DNA from: Hoeflea sp038900095
GTDB taxonomy: Bacteria > Pseudomonadota > Alphaproteobacteria > Rhizobiales > Rhizobiaceae
Reading direction: 5' to 3'
Assembly (NCBI RefSeq): GCF_038900095.1
Contig: NZ_JBBMQQ010000001.1
Coordinates: 1-64,000, forward strand
DNA: 64,000 nucleotides
Shown here: piece after piece, positions 34,969-44,127 of the stretch
Layout: each line of letters starts with the position of its first letter
Numbering within the stretch: position 1 is the stretch's first letter
The notes under the pieces: model-generated
What the model was told of the DNA's origin: nothing
Seen by the model: only the letters and a program-made list of their open reading frames with translations
Databases searched by the model: none
Program-made: the position numbers and the translations under genes

Positions 34969-35826
34969 ATGCCGAGAGCTTCAAACGAACTCGAAATGCA
35001 AGCCTATCCGTCTCTGACCGGGGAACGCCTTCGTGTCCTGCTGGTCGAAGATTCACGGATGTTTACTTCGGCGCTCAAATTCAGGTTCGAGACCGATCTC
35101 GGGGTCGATGTCGTTACCTGCAGCTCGCTGGCGGAAATGAAACAGGCTGCCAGCGATGCCGGGCACGGTTTTTTCGTGGCTGTCACGGATCTCAACCTGC
35201 CGGATTCGCCGCATTGCGAGGCGCTTGACTACGCGTTGGAAATCGATTTGCCGACGATCGTCTTTACGGGCAAGTTCGATTTCAACACGCGCGCCAGCAT
35301 TCTGAAGAAGAATGTGCTCGACTACGTGATCAAGGATACGGACCGGGCGTTTGATGAAATCGTCACGGCGGTTCAGCGGATCATTTCCAACCGCAACTAC
35401 CGGATACTGGTGGTGGATGACACCAAGACCCAGCGCAGCATCCTGTCGGCCATGCTGCGTGCGCAGAAATTCGAGGTTGTCGAAGCTGCTTCGGGGCAGC
35501 AGGCGCTGGAGATGATTGCGGAAAACCCCGACATCCAGCTGGTGCTGACCGATTATCACATGGGCGACATGGACGGCTATCAGCTGACCCGCAAACTGCG
35601 GCGGGACTATACCGACGACATGTTGCGCATCATCGGCATTTCCAACTCGGCAGACCCGGAACTTTCGGCAAGCTTTCTGAAGGCCGGAGCCAGCGATTTT
35701 CTCTACCGCCCGTTTGTCCAGGAAGAGTTTCAGTGCCGTATCGCGCAGAACATCGGGATTCTGAGGAAGATGGAAGCTCTTAAACGGGCTGCGGCACCTT
35801 ACTCGGACGTCGCGGTGTCCGCCTGA
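34969..35826 (+). CDS. Tandem double-receiver response regulator
   Basis: The 285-residue paralogue of the preceding gene has two receiver domains: receiver 1 (residues 20-140) with Asp74 in AVTDLNLPD, and receiver 2 (145-270) with D150-D151 and Asp195 in LTDYHMGD. Both phospho-acceptor aspartates are present here, in contrast to the neighbour. GGAG lies 6 bases before the ATG. It has no DNA-binding or enzymatic output. The cognate kinase is not in the window. Confidence 0.85.
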   Translation: MPRASNELEMQAYPSLTGERLRVLLVEDSRMFTSALKFRFETDLGVDVVTCSSLAEMKQAASDAGHGFFVAVTDLNLPDSPHCEALDYALEIDLPTIVFTGKFDFNTRASILKKNVLDYVIKDTDRAFDEIVTAVQRIISNRNYRILVVDDTKTQRSILSAMLRAQKFEVVEAASGQQALEMIAENPDIQLVLTDYHMGDMDGYQLTRKLRRDYTDDMLRIIGISNSADPELSASFLKAGASDFLYRPFVQEEFQCRIAQNIGILRKMEALKRAAAPYSDVAVSA

Positions 35827-35866
35827 TCCATTGGTGCTTCGGCCGCGTGGCCGCGGCCGCCGATTC

Positions 35867-36868
35867 TCAGGCGGCCGTCAGGTACTGCTTGCGCTCGGCG
35901 CGTTCCTGCTGCGGTGAGCGGTTGTAGAGTTCGCGGTAGCATTTCGAGAAGTGCGAAGCGGAAACGAAGCCGCAGGCTACGGCCACTTCGACCACCGGCA
36001 TCGGTGACTGGATGAGCAGGTGCCGCGCCCGGTCAAGACGGATTTCCAGATAATAGCGCGCCGGTGAACGGCCCATTTCCTGGCGGAACAGGCGTTCGAT
36101 CTGCCGCCGCGACAGGCCGGCATCGTCGGCGATCTCGATCAGCGACAGTGGTTCGGAGAGGTTTGCTTCCATCAACTCGATGATCGACAGCACCTTGGCG
36201 TTCTGCACACCGAGACGGGCGCGCAACGGCAGGCGCTGGCGGTCATGGGCGTTGCGGACACGGTCCGTGAGCGCCATTTCACAGATCCGGTTGACCAGCG
36301 TGTCGTCATGATCCTGGCCGATCAGGCTCAGCATCATGTCGAGAGCCGCGGTCCCTCCGGCGCAGGTGTGGATGGAGCCGTCGATCTCGTAAAGGTCGGC
36401 AAAGACATTGGCCTTGGGGAAGGCTTCGGCGAAACCGGGCAGGTTTTCCCAGTGGATGGCGCAACGGCGTCCCGACAGCAGGCCCGCCTGCGCCAGGATA
36501 TGGGCACCTGTGCACAAGCCTCCGACGGCAACGCCGCGATTGTGCTCCTCGCGCAACCAGGCCAGAACCGACTTGTTCTGGAACCGTTCGACATTGGTGC
36601 CGGAACAGACAAACACCATGGTCGGCCGGTTTTCACCCGACAGGCTGCGCCGCTCGTCGGCGAGCGACGTGTTGACGTTGACGACGACCTGGTTGGATGC
36701 CGGCACAGCCTCGCCATCATGCGAAGTCAGGCGCCACTGGTAGCATTCATAGCCCAGCATCCGGTTGGCCAGCCGGAGGGGTTCGATGGCCATCGAAAAG
36801 GCGATCATCGAGAAGTCCGGAACCATGAAAAAGACAATCGACCGCTTCGGTTTGTTCTGTGAGGCCAT
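35867..36868 (-). CDS. GlxA-family AraC-type transcriptional regulator (DJ-1/PfpI-like sensor + AraC HTH)
   Basis: The start is ATG 36868; a TTG two codons upstream is an alternative. The 333-residue protein has an N-terminal GATase1/DJ-1-like domain (IVFFMVPDFSMIAFSMAIEPLRLANRM ... VGGLCTGAHILAQAGLL). The C-terminal AraC double helix-turn-helix includes LSRRQIERLFRQEMGRSPARYYLEIRLDRARHLL and VACGFVSASHFSKCYRELYNRSP. This architecture is shared by GbdR and CdhR, which respond to glycine betaine/dimethylglycine and carnitine. Control of the methylamine genes around it is plausible but not shown. Confidence 0.85.
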   Translation of the reverse strand: MASQNKPKRSIVFFMVPDFSMIAFSMAIEPLRLANRMLGYECYQWRLTSHDGEAVPASNQVVVNVNTSLADERRSLSGENRPTMVFVCSGTNVERFQNKSVLAWLREEHNRGVAVGGLCTGAHILAQAGLLSGRRCAIHWENLPGFAEAFPKANVFADLYEIDGSIHTCAGGTAALDMMLSLIGQDHDDTLVNRICEMALTDRVRNAHDRQRLPLRARLGVQNAKVLSIIELMEANLSEPLSLIEIADDAGLSRRQIERLFRQEMGRSPARYYLEIRLDRARHLLIQSPMPVVEVAVACGFVSASHFSKCYRELYNRSPQQERAERKQYLTAA

Positions 36869-36986
36869 GCCCAAAATCCTGTGCGCGCCTCGCAGAGGCC
36901 CATGTCGTGATCAGGCCATAAAAATCCCGGTTTGTCACGGGGATGATTGCGGAATTTTTTCGGCTTGCGACATGGGCTGACAGGCG

Positions 36987-37175
36987 TCACAGGATCGGTC
37001 GGGCATGGATGTCGTTGTGCTTCCTGTTCTGTGTTGGCTGGTCCCGGGGAGCCTGCCAGCCGATGTCCTTCTGCAGTTCGATCGGAAGGTCCAGGATGGT
37101 CCGTTCCATGGCAGCACGCTTGTGGTTGGCATGCCACCGGCGGGCATGGCGCATAACCTGAGAAATACCGAACAT
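36987..37175 (-). CDS. DUF1127 small protein
   Basis: ATG 37175 follows GGAG with 8-base spacing. The 62-residue basic protein has an Arg/His-rich start (QVMRHARRWHANHKRAA) and the DUF1127 core TILDLPIELQKDIGWQAPRDQ. Such proteins occur in many copies in Rhizobiaceae, some linked to RNA or phosphate/carbon metabolism. It is divergent from the LysR gene, sharing a 118-base promoter region. Confidence 0.8.
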   Translation of the reverse strand: MFGISQVMRHARRWHANHKRAAMERTILDLPIELQKDIGWQAPRDQPTQNRKHNDIHARPIL

Positions 37176-37293
37176 AATGGTGTCTCCTGTGTCGGTGTTG
37201 ACCAGCCTGGCTGGATTGACAACAGCATCCCCCCGATGCATTGTTCAATCAAACGAAATGAATTGACCGGAACGATCAACGGAATTGAATGAT

Positions 37294-38199
37294 ATGAACG
37301 CACCACTCAATCACCCTCTGTTGATGCTGGATCCGGATGTCCTGCGCAGCTTTGTCGCCATCGCCGAGACCGGCAGTTTCACGGCTGCGGCAGCGCGGAT
37401 CTACCGGACGCCGTCGGCGGTCTCGATGCAGATCAAGCGGCTCGAAGAGCAGTTGGGGGTGTCAGTGTTTCTGCGCGACGCGCGGAATGTCTCGCTCACC
37501 CGCGACGGGGAGGTGCTGCTTGGCTATGCGCGGCGGCTGATCGCGCTGAACCGGGAAGCCATCTCCCGCTTTGTCACCTCCGAGGTGTCGGGCGTGGTGC
37601 GGATCGGATCTCCGTCTGATTATGGAGAGGCCGTGCTGCCGGGCGTGCTCAAGATGTTCGCCAAGTCGCACCCTTCGGTGGTCGTAGACGTGGTGATCGA
37701 CCAGTCCTCCAGCCTGCTCAAGCGGTTTGCCTCGGGGCATATCGATATCGCCCTGGTCAGCTGCATGAAAAACCACACACCGGAGCCGGGCGAAGTGATG
37801 ATGACCGATGACATCGTCTGGGCCGGTGCTAAGGGCGGTCAGGCGTGCCTGATGGACCCGCTGCCTGTCTCGATGTGGGACGAGGGCTGCGTGTGGCGCG
37901 AAAGTGCGCTGTCTGCGCTGGAGAGAATAGGGCGGGCCTACCGGGTGGCGTTCATGACGTCACACATGGCCGGTCAGCGGGCGGCAATCCTGGCGGACCT
38001 CGCCATCGCGCCGATGGGCCGGAGTTTCGTCGGGCCGGATGTGCAGATCCTGGAAGAGGAATGCGGATTGCCGGCACCGGGCCAGTACCAGCTGCTGCTC
38101 AAGGTGGCGGCAGATCCGTCGCCCCAGGTTTGCGCGCTCAGCGACCACTTCCGCTCCTGCTTCGAACGGTTCGGACAGACCGGAGAGTTCGACGTTTAG
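37294..38199 (+). CDS. LysR-family transcriptional regulator (LrhA-like)
   Basis: ATG 37294 is favoured over TTG 37285. The 301-residue protein has an N-terminal winged helix-turn-helix (LDPDVLRSFVAIAETGSFTAAAARIYRTPSAVSMQIKRLEEQLG) and a LysR substrate-binding domain (VRIGSPSDYGEAVLPGVLKMFAKSHP ...). The LDPDVLRSFVAIAETGSF opening resembles LrhA/HexA members. It likely controls the divergent DUF1127 gene and itself. Confidence 0.85.
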   Translation: MNAPLNHPLLMLDPDVLRSFVAIAETGSFTAAAARIYRTPSAVSMQIKRLEEQLGVSVFLRDARNVSLTRDGEVLLGYARRLIALNREAISRFVTSEVSGVVRIGSPSDYGEAVLPGVLKMFAKSHPSVVVDVVIDQSSSLLKRFASGHIDIALVSCMKNHTPEPGEVMMTDDIVWAGAKGGQACLMDPLPVSMWDEGCVWRESALSALERIGRAYRVAFMTSHMAGQRAAILADLAIAPMGRSFVGPDVQILEEECGLPAPGQYQLLLKVAADPSPQVCALSDHFRSCFERFGQTGEFDV

Positions 38200-38329
38200 G
38201 CACTGCGTATGCGGTGAGGGGCTTTTGATGAATTCCGGCTGAACGGGATATTCAGGTCAGGGTTAGGTGCGCCTTTGTAGTTTGCTCATGCCGGCGCACT
38301 CAACCCCGCGCCGAAGGGGAGACAAGCTC

Positions 38330-38695
38330 ATGAAATCATCCATCCGCATTATCCTTGCGCTTGCTGCAGCGACTGTCGCCATGACGGCTGCTCCGGCGCT
38401 TTCATCGGCCTTTACCGCGGGCACGATCACGGCAATCGCGCCGGACGACGCGCTCAACATCCGCAAGTGGCCGTCGGCTCAATCCAGGATCATAGATGCC
38501 TACGGGCTGAATGAGACCATCAGCATGACCGGGCGCTGCAAGAACATTGTCACCAATGTCTCGTTCCGGATCGATGGCTACGGCAGCGCCGCCTGGAAAT
38601 ACGCCCAGATGAAGAAAGCCTATGTCTGGTGCCAGGTGATGACCGATGATGCCGAGCTTGGCTGGGCGCGTGGCAAGTACATCTGGCCGGAATGA
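38330..38695 (+). CDS. Exported SH3-like domain protein
   Basis: ATG 38330 follows AAGGGGAG. The 121-residue product has a signal peptide (IRIILALAAATVAMTAAPALSSA). A bacterial SH3-like pattern follows (ALNIRKWPSAQSRIIDAYGLNETISMTGRC ... WCQVMTDDAELGWARGKYI), with two cysteines. It is probably periplasmic and may bind cell wall or peptide; function unknown. Confidence 0.75.
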   Translation: MKSSIRIILALAAATVAMTAAPALSSAFTAGTITAIAPDDALNIRKWPSAQSRIIDAYGLNETISMTGRCKNIVTNVSFRIDGYGSAAWKYAQMKKAYVWCQVMTDDAELGWARGKYIWPE

Positions 38696-38710
38696 GGCCA
38701 GACAGCCTCA
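38693..38710. terminator. Hairpin shared by two convergent stop codons
   Basis: TGAGGC-cagaca-GCCTCA forms a perfect 6-bp stem. The first arm contains the stop of the SH3-like gene and the second arm contains the stop of the minus-strand MFS gene. There is no T-run on either side. Confidence 0.35.
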
Positions 38711-39898
38711 GTTACCTGAAACAGGCGTAGCCGGTGCCTTGGCCCGGCTGCGGGCCAGAGCCAGGTGGACAGCAATCGCAATGGCATAACAGCCGATCAG
38801 CAGCGCCGGCAGACCGGTGGCCGCGCCTGTGGCGGCAACCGCCAGCATTGCCGGGGTGCCGAGCGCGTTGCCAAGGTTTCCGGTCTGGGCAATGGCGCCA
38901 TTGGCCAGTGCCCGGTCAGGCAGCGATGCGTTGAGCTGTGGCACAGCGGCAAAGCTTGCGCCCTGAACCAGCCCCAGTGCCGCGAAAATGGCAATGAAAA
39001 GCCACGCGTCGGGGCCTGTGAGCAGAAAGACCAGAACGAGGCCGATGGCGAGTGCAAATCCGATGATGATGACGGATACGGCAGTGAAGCGTCCAAGCAG
39101 CACGTTGCCTATGGTCATCGACGCCACGATGCTTGCCAGCGGCATGGCAGCGGCGACGAAGGCGCGCTGGGCGGGATCCACCATGGTCGGCAGGATGGTC
39201 AGCATCGAGACAAATGTCAGCGTGTAAAACAGCCATCCCAGTGCCGGTGCGGTGATGAAGGGTGATGTGTAGGCGGTGACGTGACGGCGCAGGATATCGC
39301 GGAACGACGGCCAGGGCGGCACTGCGCGGCGATCCTCGGCCGGCAGAACCACGGTCAGGAGAAGCGCGAAGATGGCCATATAGGCCGCATGAAGGGCGGA
39401 CAGGCCGCCAAGCCCGGCGATTTCAAGGATCAACGGCGCAGACAAGGCGATGCCGGCAAAGGCGACGCCGAAATAGGTGCCCCACAGGGTGAGCGCCTTG
39501 GCCTGATGCCGCTGGGTGGTGAACTGGGCGATCAGGGTCGGGGCAGAGACAACGATTGCCAGGTGGGACATGCCTTCAAGCAGGCGGCTTGCCAGCATCC
39601 ACTCGAAACCCGGCAAGGTTGTCTGCCAGGCCGAAACAGCTGCGCCGAGATAAAGCCCCGAGAGCAGCAGGCGCCGGACGCCGATCTGGATGGCCATGAC
39701 ACCGGCGACCAGACCAAACAGCATGCCCATGACGGAAATAAGCGAGACGAGGTACCCGGAGATTGCGCCGGTCTCACCATAATGGGCCTGCAGTTCGGGA
39801 AAGATCACCACGATCTTGGCAAATTGCGCCGCAGCCCCAAGGCCGGCGGCCCACAGGGTGATTACCAGAAACAGCGGTGAACGGATCAGGGAGGTCAC
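38708..39898 (-). CDS. MFS transporter
   Basis: GTG 39898 is chosen because the longer frame (to 40063) overlaps the upstream gene and adds a non-membrane tail. The result is 396 residues with 12 predicted membrane segments, the normal MFS size. Features include a GYLVSLISVMGMLFGLVAGVMAIQIGVRRLL loop between helices 2 and 3, and RLLEGMSHLAIVVSAPTLIAQ. It lies 43 bases downstream of the corrinoid activator gene on the same strand, so it may be the last gene of that operon. The substrate is unknown. Confidence 0.75.
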   Translation of the reverse strand: MTSLIRSPLFLVITLWAAGLGAAAQFAKIVVIFPELQAHYGETGAISGYLVSLISVMGMLFGLVAGVMAIQIGVRRLLLSGLYLGAAVSAWQTTLPGFEWMLASRLLEGMSHLAIVVSAPTLIAQFTTQRHQAKALTLWGTYFGVAFAGIALSAPLILEIAGLGGLSALHAAYMAIFALLLTVVLPAEDRRAVPPWPSFRDILRRHVTAYTSPFITAPALGWLFYTLTFVSMLTILPTMVDPAQRAFVAAAMPLASIVASMTIGNVLLGRFTAVSVIIIGFALAIGLVLVFLLTGPDAWLFIAIFAALGLVQGASFAAVPQLNASLPDRALANGAIAQTGNLGNALGTPAMLAVAATGAATGLPALLIGCYAIAIAVHLALARSRAKAPATPVSGN

Positions 39899-39941
39899 GC
39901 CTATGCCGTAGCCGCAAGCCCGATTCGGGTAAAGCCGAATT

Positions 39942-41981
39942 TCAGCCGCGGTTGCGTCGCCCGCCGCGGCGGCGTGCGACACCGGGCTCGATGCCGGCGG
40001 CCGCGTCGGTGTCCATCGAGCGTTCGGGCAATTTGACCACTTCGGCGAGCCGCGGGAAGGCATCGACCTTGTTGGGGAACGCCATGGCGTTGACGAAATG
40101 CTCCTGGAATTTCGACTCCAGCGCGGTTTCGATCTTCTCGATGCGGGTGACCGTCTGCTCGATCTCGCGGCGGTGATCGCGGTTCAAGAGCGCCATGCGG
40201 GCTCCGGTGCCAGCTGCGTTGCCGACCGCCTTGACCTTTTCCAGATCGCAATCGGGCACAAGGCCGAGAACCAGCGCGTATTTGGGGTCGATGAAGGAGC
40301 CGAAGGCGCCGGCGAGGCCGATACGGTCAACGTGATCGATGCCCTGCTTGTCCATCAGCAGCTTGACGCCGGCGTAGAGCGCGGCCTTGGCCAGCTGGAT
40401 GGCGCGGACATCGGTCTGGCTCACCATCAGGCGCTGTTCGCCATCGCGCAGCAGATAGGAGAAGGTACGGCCATTGCCGACGATGCGCGGGTTGGTCGCC
40501 GCGAGGTCGCCGTTGATGACGCCGTCTTCGGTGATGATGCCGGCGAGATACATCTCGGCGATGATCTCGATGATGCCGGAGCCGCAGACGCCGGTGACGC
40601 CGACTTTCTTCGCGGCTTCTTCAAATCCGGGTTCATCGGACCAGGGCTCGATGCCGATCACGCGGTAGCGCGGTTCGAGTGTGACGGGATCTATGCGGAT
40701 GCGCTCGATGGCGCCGGGGGCGGCGCGCTGGCCACAGGAGATTTCAGCACCCTCGAATGCCGGGCCGGTGGGCGAGGAGGCGGCCACGGTGCGTTCCCGG
40801 TTGCCGAGCACGATCTCGGCGTTGGTGCCGACATCGACCAGCAGCATCATCTCGTCCTGACGGTGCGGACCTTCGGTCAGGGTCGCCGCGGCCGCGTCTG
40901 CGCCGACATGGCCTGCGATGCAGGGCAGCATGTAGACCCTTGCACCGGGGTTGAGCGGAAGGTCGATCTCGGAGGACTTGATGTTGACCGCGCCGGAAAC
41001 CGCGAGCGCGAAGGGCGCGCCGCCAAGCTCGGTCGGGTCGATGCCCAGGAACAGGTGATGCATGATCGGGTTGCCGACGAAAACAGCGTCGAGAATGTCG
41101 GTGCGTTCGATCTCGCCCTGCTTGCAGACATTGTCGATCAGGCCATTGAGCGCCTCGCGCACGGCATTGGTCATGCCCTCGCGGCCCTCGGGGTTCATCA
41201 TCACGTAGGAGACCCGGCTCATCAGGTCTTCGCCGAAGCGGATCTGCGGATTGGATGTGCCCGAAGAAGCGAGGGTGCGTCCGGACAGGAGCGACGAGAG
41301 ATGCATGGCGATGGTGGTCGAACCGATGTCGCAGGCAATGCCGTAGGCTTCGTTCTTCAGCCCCGGATAGAGCGCGACCAGTGTCGCCGGTCCGCCGTGG
41401 ACGGGTTCATGGATGGCGGCGGTTACCTTCCAGTCTCCCGCGCGCAGGATCTTCTGAACCTGGCCGAGCAGGTAGGTGTCGATTGCGAGGTTCTTGAAGC
41501 CCCAGTCGGCCTCGACCGCCTGCAGCAGCCGGTCGAGATCGCCGAGCGGCTTGTGCATGTCGGGCTCTTCGACTTCGACGTAACACATCTGGATCGCCGG
41601 GTTGCGTTCGATCAGGCGGCCATCGGAATCCTTGCGCACCACCTGCGCATTGACCACGGTATCCTGCGGGATGTCGATGACGAGGTCGCCGAGAATCCTG
41701 GCCGAGCAGGACAACCTGCGGCCTTCTTTCAGGTCACGCTTTTCGGCGTAACGCACCTCGTTGCCGCCAAAGGGCGAGATGTGCTCGTTGGAAGAGGTGA
41801 TGCCATGTTTGGCAAACACGCCTTCCTGCACGTCGACCTGGCAGCGTCCGCAAATGCCGCGACCGCCACAGACGCTTTCGACATGCACGCCCAACTGCCG
41901 GGCGGCATCGAGTACGGGCGTGTCGGTGGGAAAGCGGCCCCGCTTTCCCGACGGCATGAACAGGACGAGGTGGTCGGTCAT
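39942..41981 (-). CDS. ASKHA-domain reductive activator of corrinoid proteins (2Fe-2S, DUF4445)
   Basis: ATG 41981 gives 679 residues. The N-terminal [2Fe-2S] ferredoxin domain has Cys38, Cys44, Cys47 and Cys92 (CGGRGICGRC ... LSCSA). A linker and an ASKHA-type ATPase core follow (GIACDIGSTTIAMHL near 215, DVGTNAEIVLG, GVCGSGIIEIIAEM, GLAGAFGSFIDP). This is the RACo/RamA-like family that uses ATP and low-potential electrons to re-reduce inactive Co(II) corrinoid to Co(I). The C-terminus is Arg/Gly-rich (ARRRGGRRNRG). It is seven bases downstream of the methyl-THF methyltransferase gene. Confidence 0.85.
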   Translation of the reverse strand: MTDHLVLFMPSGKRGRFPTDTPVLDAARQLGVHVESVCGGRGICGRCQVDVQEGVFAKHGITSSNEHISPFGGNEVRYAEKRDLKEGRRLSCSARILGDLVIDIPQDTVVNAQVVRKDSDGRLIERNPAIQMCYVEVEEPDMHKPLGDLDRLLQAVEADWGFKNLAIDTYLLGQVQKILRAGDWKVTAAIHEPVHGGPATLVALYPGLKNEAYGIACDIGSTTIAMHLSSLLSGRTLASSGTSNPQIRFGEDLMSRVSYVMMNPEGREGMTNAVREALNGLIDNVCKQGEIERTDILDAVFVGNPIMHHLFLGIDPTELGGAPFALAVSGAVNIKSSEIDLPLNPGARVYMLPCIAGHVGADAAAATLTEGPHRQDEMMLLVDVGTNAEIVLGNRERTVAASSPTGPAFEGAEISCGQRAAPGAIERIRIDPVTLEPRYRVIGIEPWSDEPGFEEAAKKVGVTGVCGSGIIEIIAEMYLAGIITEDGVINGDLAATNPRIVGNGRTFSYLLRDGEQRLMVSQTDVRAIQLAKAALYAGVKLLMDKQGIDHVDRIGLAGAFGSFIDPKYALVLGLVPDCDLEKVKAVGNAAGTGARMALLNRDHRREIEQTVTRIEKIETALESKFQEHFVNAMAFPNKVDAFPRLAEVVKLPERSMDTDAAAGIEPGVARRRGGRRNRG

Positions 41982-41988
41982 GGCTGGT

Positions 41989-42948
41989 TTATGCTCCACC
42001 ACCTGAACGGGCGGCGCGTCCGCCACGACGGCGGCCGCCTTCACCGGATGAAGCCGCCTGCGGGGCAGGGGCGGAACCAGCCACATGCGGCTGGTAGTCC
42101 TTGTATGTCTTGATCCAGTTGGTGCAGTTGGGATCGGTGCCATTGAGCACGTTGGCAGCGCGGACCGCTTCCATTTCCTGCGGACGGCAGGGGTTCATGA
42201 TGGCCGAGGTCATGCCTGCGCCGATCACCATGGGAATGAAGCCCGCGTTGATGCCGTGGCGATGCGGCAGGCCGAAAGAGACGTTGGACAGGCCGCAAGT
42301 GGTGTTGACCTTGAGCTCGTTACGCAGCCGGTGCAGCAGCGCGAAGACCTGGCGGCCGGCATCACCGAGGGCGCCGATCGGCATGACCAGCGGGTCGACG
42401 ACGATGTCACAGGGCTTGATGCCGAAATCCATGGCGCGCTCGACAATCTTCTTGGCAACGGCGAAGCGCACATCGGGATCCATGGAAATGCCGGTCTCGT
42501 CGTTGGAGATCGCCACCACCGGCACGTCGTATTTCTTGATCAGCGGCAGGATTGCCTCAAGCTTTTCTTCCTCGCCGGTGACCGAATTGACCAGCGGGCG
42601 GCCCGTGGCGACCTTCAGGGCAGCTTCGATGGCCGCGGTCACCGAACTGTCGATTGACAGCGGAACATCGACCAGGCCCTGGACGATTTCCATGGTCTGC
42701 ACCAGAAGGCCCGGCTCGGTCTCGTTCGGATTGACCGAGGTGACGCCGGCATTGACGTCGAGCATGGTTGCGCCCGCGGCGACCTGCTCGAGTGCATCCT
42801 TGATAACGGTCTCGAAGTTTCCTTCGATCATCTCGGCGGCGAGCTTCTTGCGTCCGGTCGGATTGATGCGTTCGCCGATCACGCAGAAAGGCTGATCAAA
42901 GCCGATGATCACTTCTCGGGTGGCGGAGGCGACGATAGTGCGGGTCAT
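41989..42948 (-). CDS. Methyltetrahydrofolate:corrinoid methyltransferase (pterin-binding MeTr/MtgA-like)
   Basis: ATG 42948 follows AAGGAT. The 319-residue protein has the pterin-binding TIM-barrel hallmarks: FCVIGERINPTGRKKL, GATMLDVNAG, PLSIDSS, VNSVTGEE and CGLSNVSFGLPHRHGIN. It would move a methyl group between a corrinoid protein and tetrahydrofolate, as MtgA does in glycine betaine demethylation and AcsE in acetogens. The C-terminal tail is Arg/Gly-rich (GGRRRGGRAARSGGGA). A palindrome at 42970-42988 lies 22 bases upstream. Confidence 0.88.
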   Translation of the reverse strand: MTRTIVASATREVIIGFDQPFCVIGERINPTGRKKLAAEMIEGNFETVIKDALEQVAAGATMLDVNAGVTSVNPNETEPGLLVQTMEIVQGLVDVPLSIDSSVTAAIEAALKVATGRPLVNSVTGEEEKLEAILPLIKKYDVPVVAISNDETGISMDPDVRFAVAKKIVERAMDFGIKPCDIVVDPLVMPIGALGDAGRQVFALLHRLRNELKVNTTCGLSNVSFGLPHRHGINAGFIPMVIGAGMTSAIMNPCRPQEMEAVRAANVLNGTDPNCTNWIKTYKDYQPHVAGSAPAPQAASSGEGGRRRGGRAARSGGGA

Positions 42949-42969
42949 GTTCGATCCTTGCGGTGTAGA

Positions 42970-42988
42970 CATAAAGATTTGTTTATAT
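42970..42988. promoter_or_regulatory. A/T-rich palindromic operator before the MeTr gene
   Basis: CATAAAGATTTGTTTATAT agrees in 15 of 19 positions with TATAAAGATATCCTTATAT at 52970-52988, upstream of the homocysteine methyltransferase gene. The two sites have the same orientation and nearly the same distance to the start codon. Confidence 0.55.
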
Positions 42989-43026
42989 CGTTATAACGGT
43001 TCGACGGTGAGTGCAAGTCTCCGGGC

Positions 43027-44127
43027 TCATTCCTGAGAGTCGGCGTCACCTGCCGCTCCTGCCATTTCATGCAGCAAATGTTTCGGCTCTTCGAGGATTT
43101 CCTCCATGCGATCAGCCACCATCTGGTCCACGGGATTTGGTTCCTTGCGCCAGGGCCTGCGGCCCTTGAGGACCCCGGAATCGTGCACGATCTCGGCGAC
43201 GAACTCTTCCTGGCGGTAGGCCATGACATGGATGCCGGAGACGCCTTCGATCTCCTTGACCTCGTTGATGATGTCGATGCAGAGCTGCTTGCCTTCCTTC
43301 TTCTGGTCTTCCGCGCCTTCCAGCCGCTTGATGATGTCGTCAGGGATATGGACGCCGGGAACGTTCGAGCGCATCCATCTGGCCGTGCGCGCCGAGGCCA
43401 GCGGGCCGACGCCGCACATGATGAAGCACTCCTTGTCGAGTCCCATGTCGCGCACTTGGCTCATATAGTTTTTGAACATCGGCACGTCGTAACAATACTG
43501 GCTCTGAACGAACTGGGCGCCGGCGGCGATCTTCTTGGCCAGGCGGTGCGGGCGGAAGTCATGCGGCGGGGCAAAGGGGTTGATGGCAGCGCCGAGAAAA
43601 ACCGTCGGAGCGCTGGTCAGCTTGCGGCCCGAGAGGAATTTGGAGTTGTCGCGCATGATGCGGATGGTTTCGAGAAGCGACATGCAGTCGAGATCGAAGA
43701 CCGGCTTTGCGCCGGGCTGATCGCCTGCCTGCACGCCGTCGCCGGTCAGGCAGAGGATGTTCTGCACGCCCATGGCAGAGGCGCCGAGTACATCGCCCTG
43801 GATGGCGATGCGGTTCTTGTCGCGGCAGGAGATCTGCATGATGGGTGCGTAGCCCATGCGGGTCAGCAGCGCGCAGATGCCGACCGAGGACATGTGCGCA
43901 TTGGCGCCGGATGCATCGACAGCGTTGATGCCGTCGACCCAGCCGTCGAAGATGGCGGCGCGCTCGTAGACGTCATGCGGGTCGGCGCTGTCGGGCGGGT
44001 TGAGTTCGGCGGTGACGGCGAACTCGCCACGGCGCAGGATCCGCTCCAGTCTCCCAAGGGACGAATGGCCGGGCTGGGGCTCGAGCAGGGCGCTGGGATC
44101 AAGCGGATTGGAATCCTGTTGGCTCAT
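43027..44127 (-). CDS. Methylenetetrahydrofolate reductase-like protein (MetF family)
   Basis: The 366-residue protein has the MetF TIM-barrel signs: FAVTAELNPPDSADPHDVYERAAIF at the start, NAHMSSVGICALLTRMGYAPIMQISCRDKNRIAIQGDVLGA, LCLTGDG and GAQFVQSQYCYDV. It interconverts methyl-THF and methylene-THF. Its start overlaps the MetV-like stop by four bases, so the two are coupled. Together with the MeTr it could take the methyl group produced by demethylation towards methylene-THF. Confidence 0.85.
   Translation of the reverse strand: MSQQDSNPLDPSALLEPQPGHSSLGRLERILRRGEFAVTAELNPPDSADPHDVYERAAIFDGWVDGINAVDASGANAHMSSVGICALLTRMGYAPIMQISCRDKNRIAIQGDVLGASAMGVQNILCLTGDGVQAGDQPGAKPVFDLDCMSLLETIRIMRDNSKFLSGRKLTSAPTVFLGAAINPFAPPHDFRPHRLAKKIAAGAQFVQSQYCYDVPMFKNYMSQVRDMGLDKECFIMCGVGPLASARTARWMRSNVPGVHIPDDIIKRLEGAEDQKKEGKQLCIDIINEVKEIEGVSGIHVMAYRQEEFVAEIVHDSGVLKGRRPWRKEPNPVDQMVADRMEEILEEPKHLLHEMAGAAGDADSQE

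Noticed and set aside
40098..42113. 671-codon plus-strand open frame opposite the corrinoid activator
   Set aside because: Antisense of an unmistakable ASKHA/2Fe-2S protein; composition is shadow-like.
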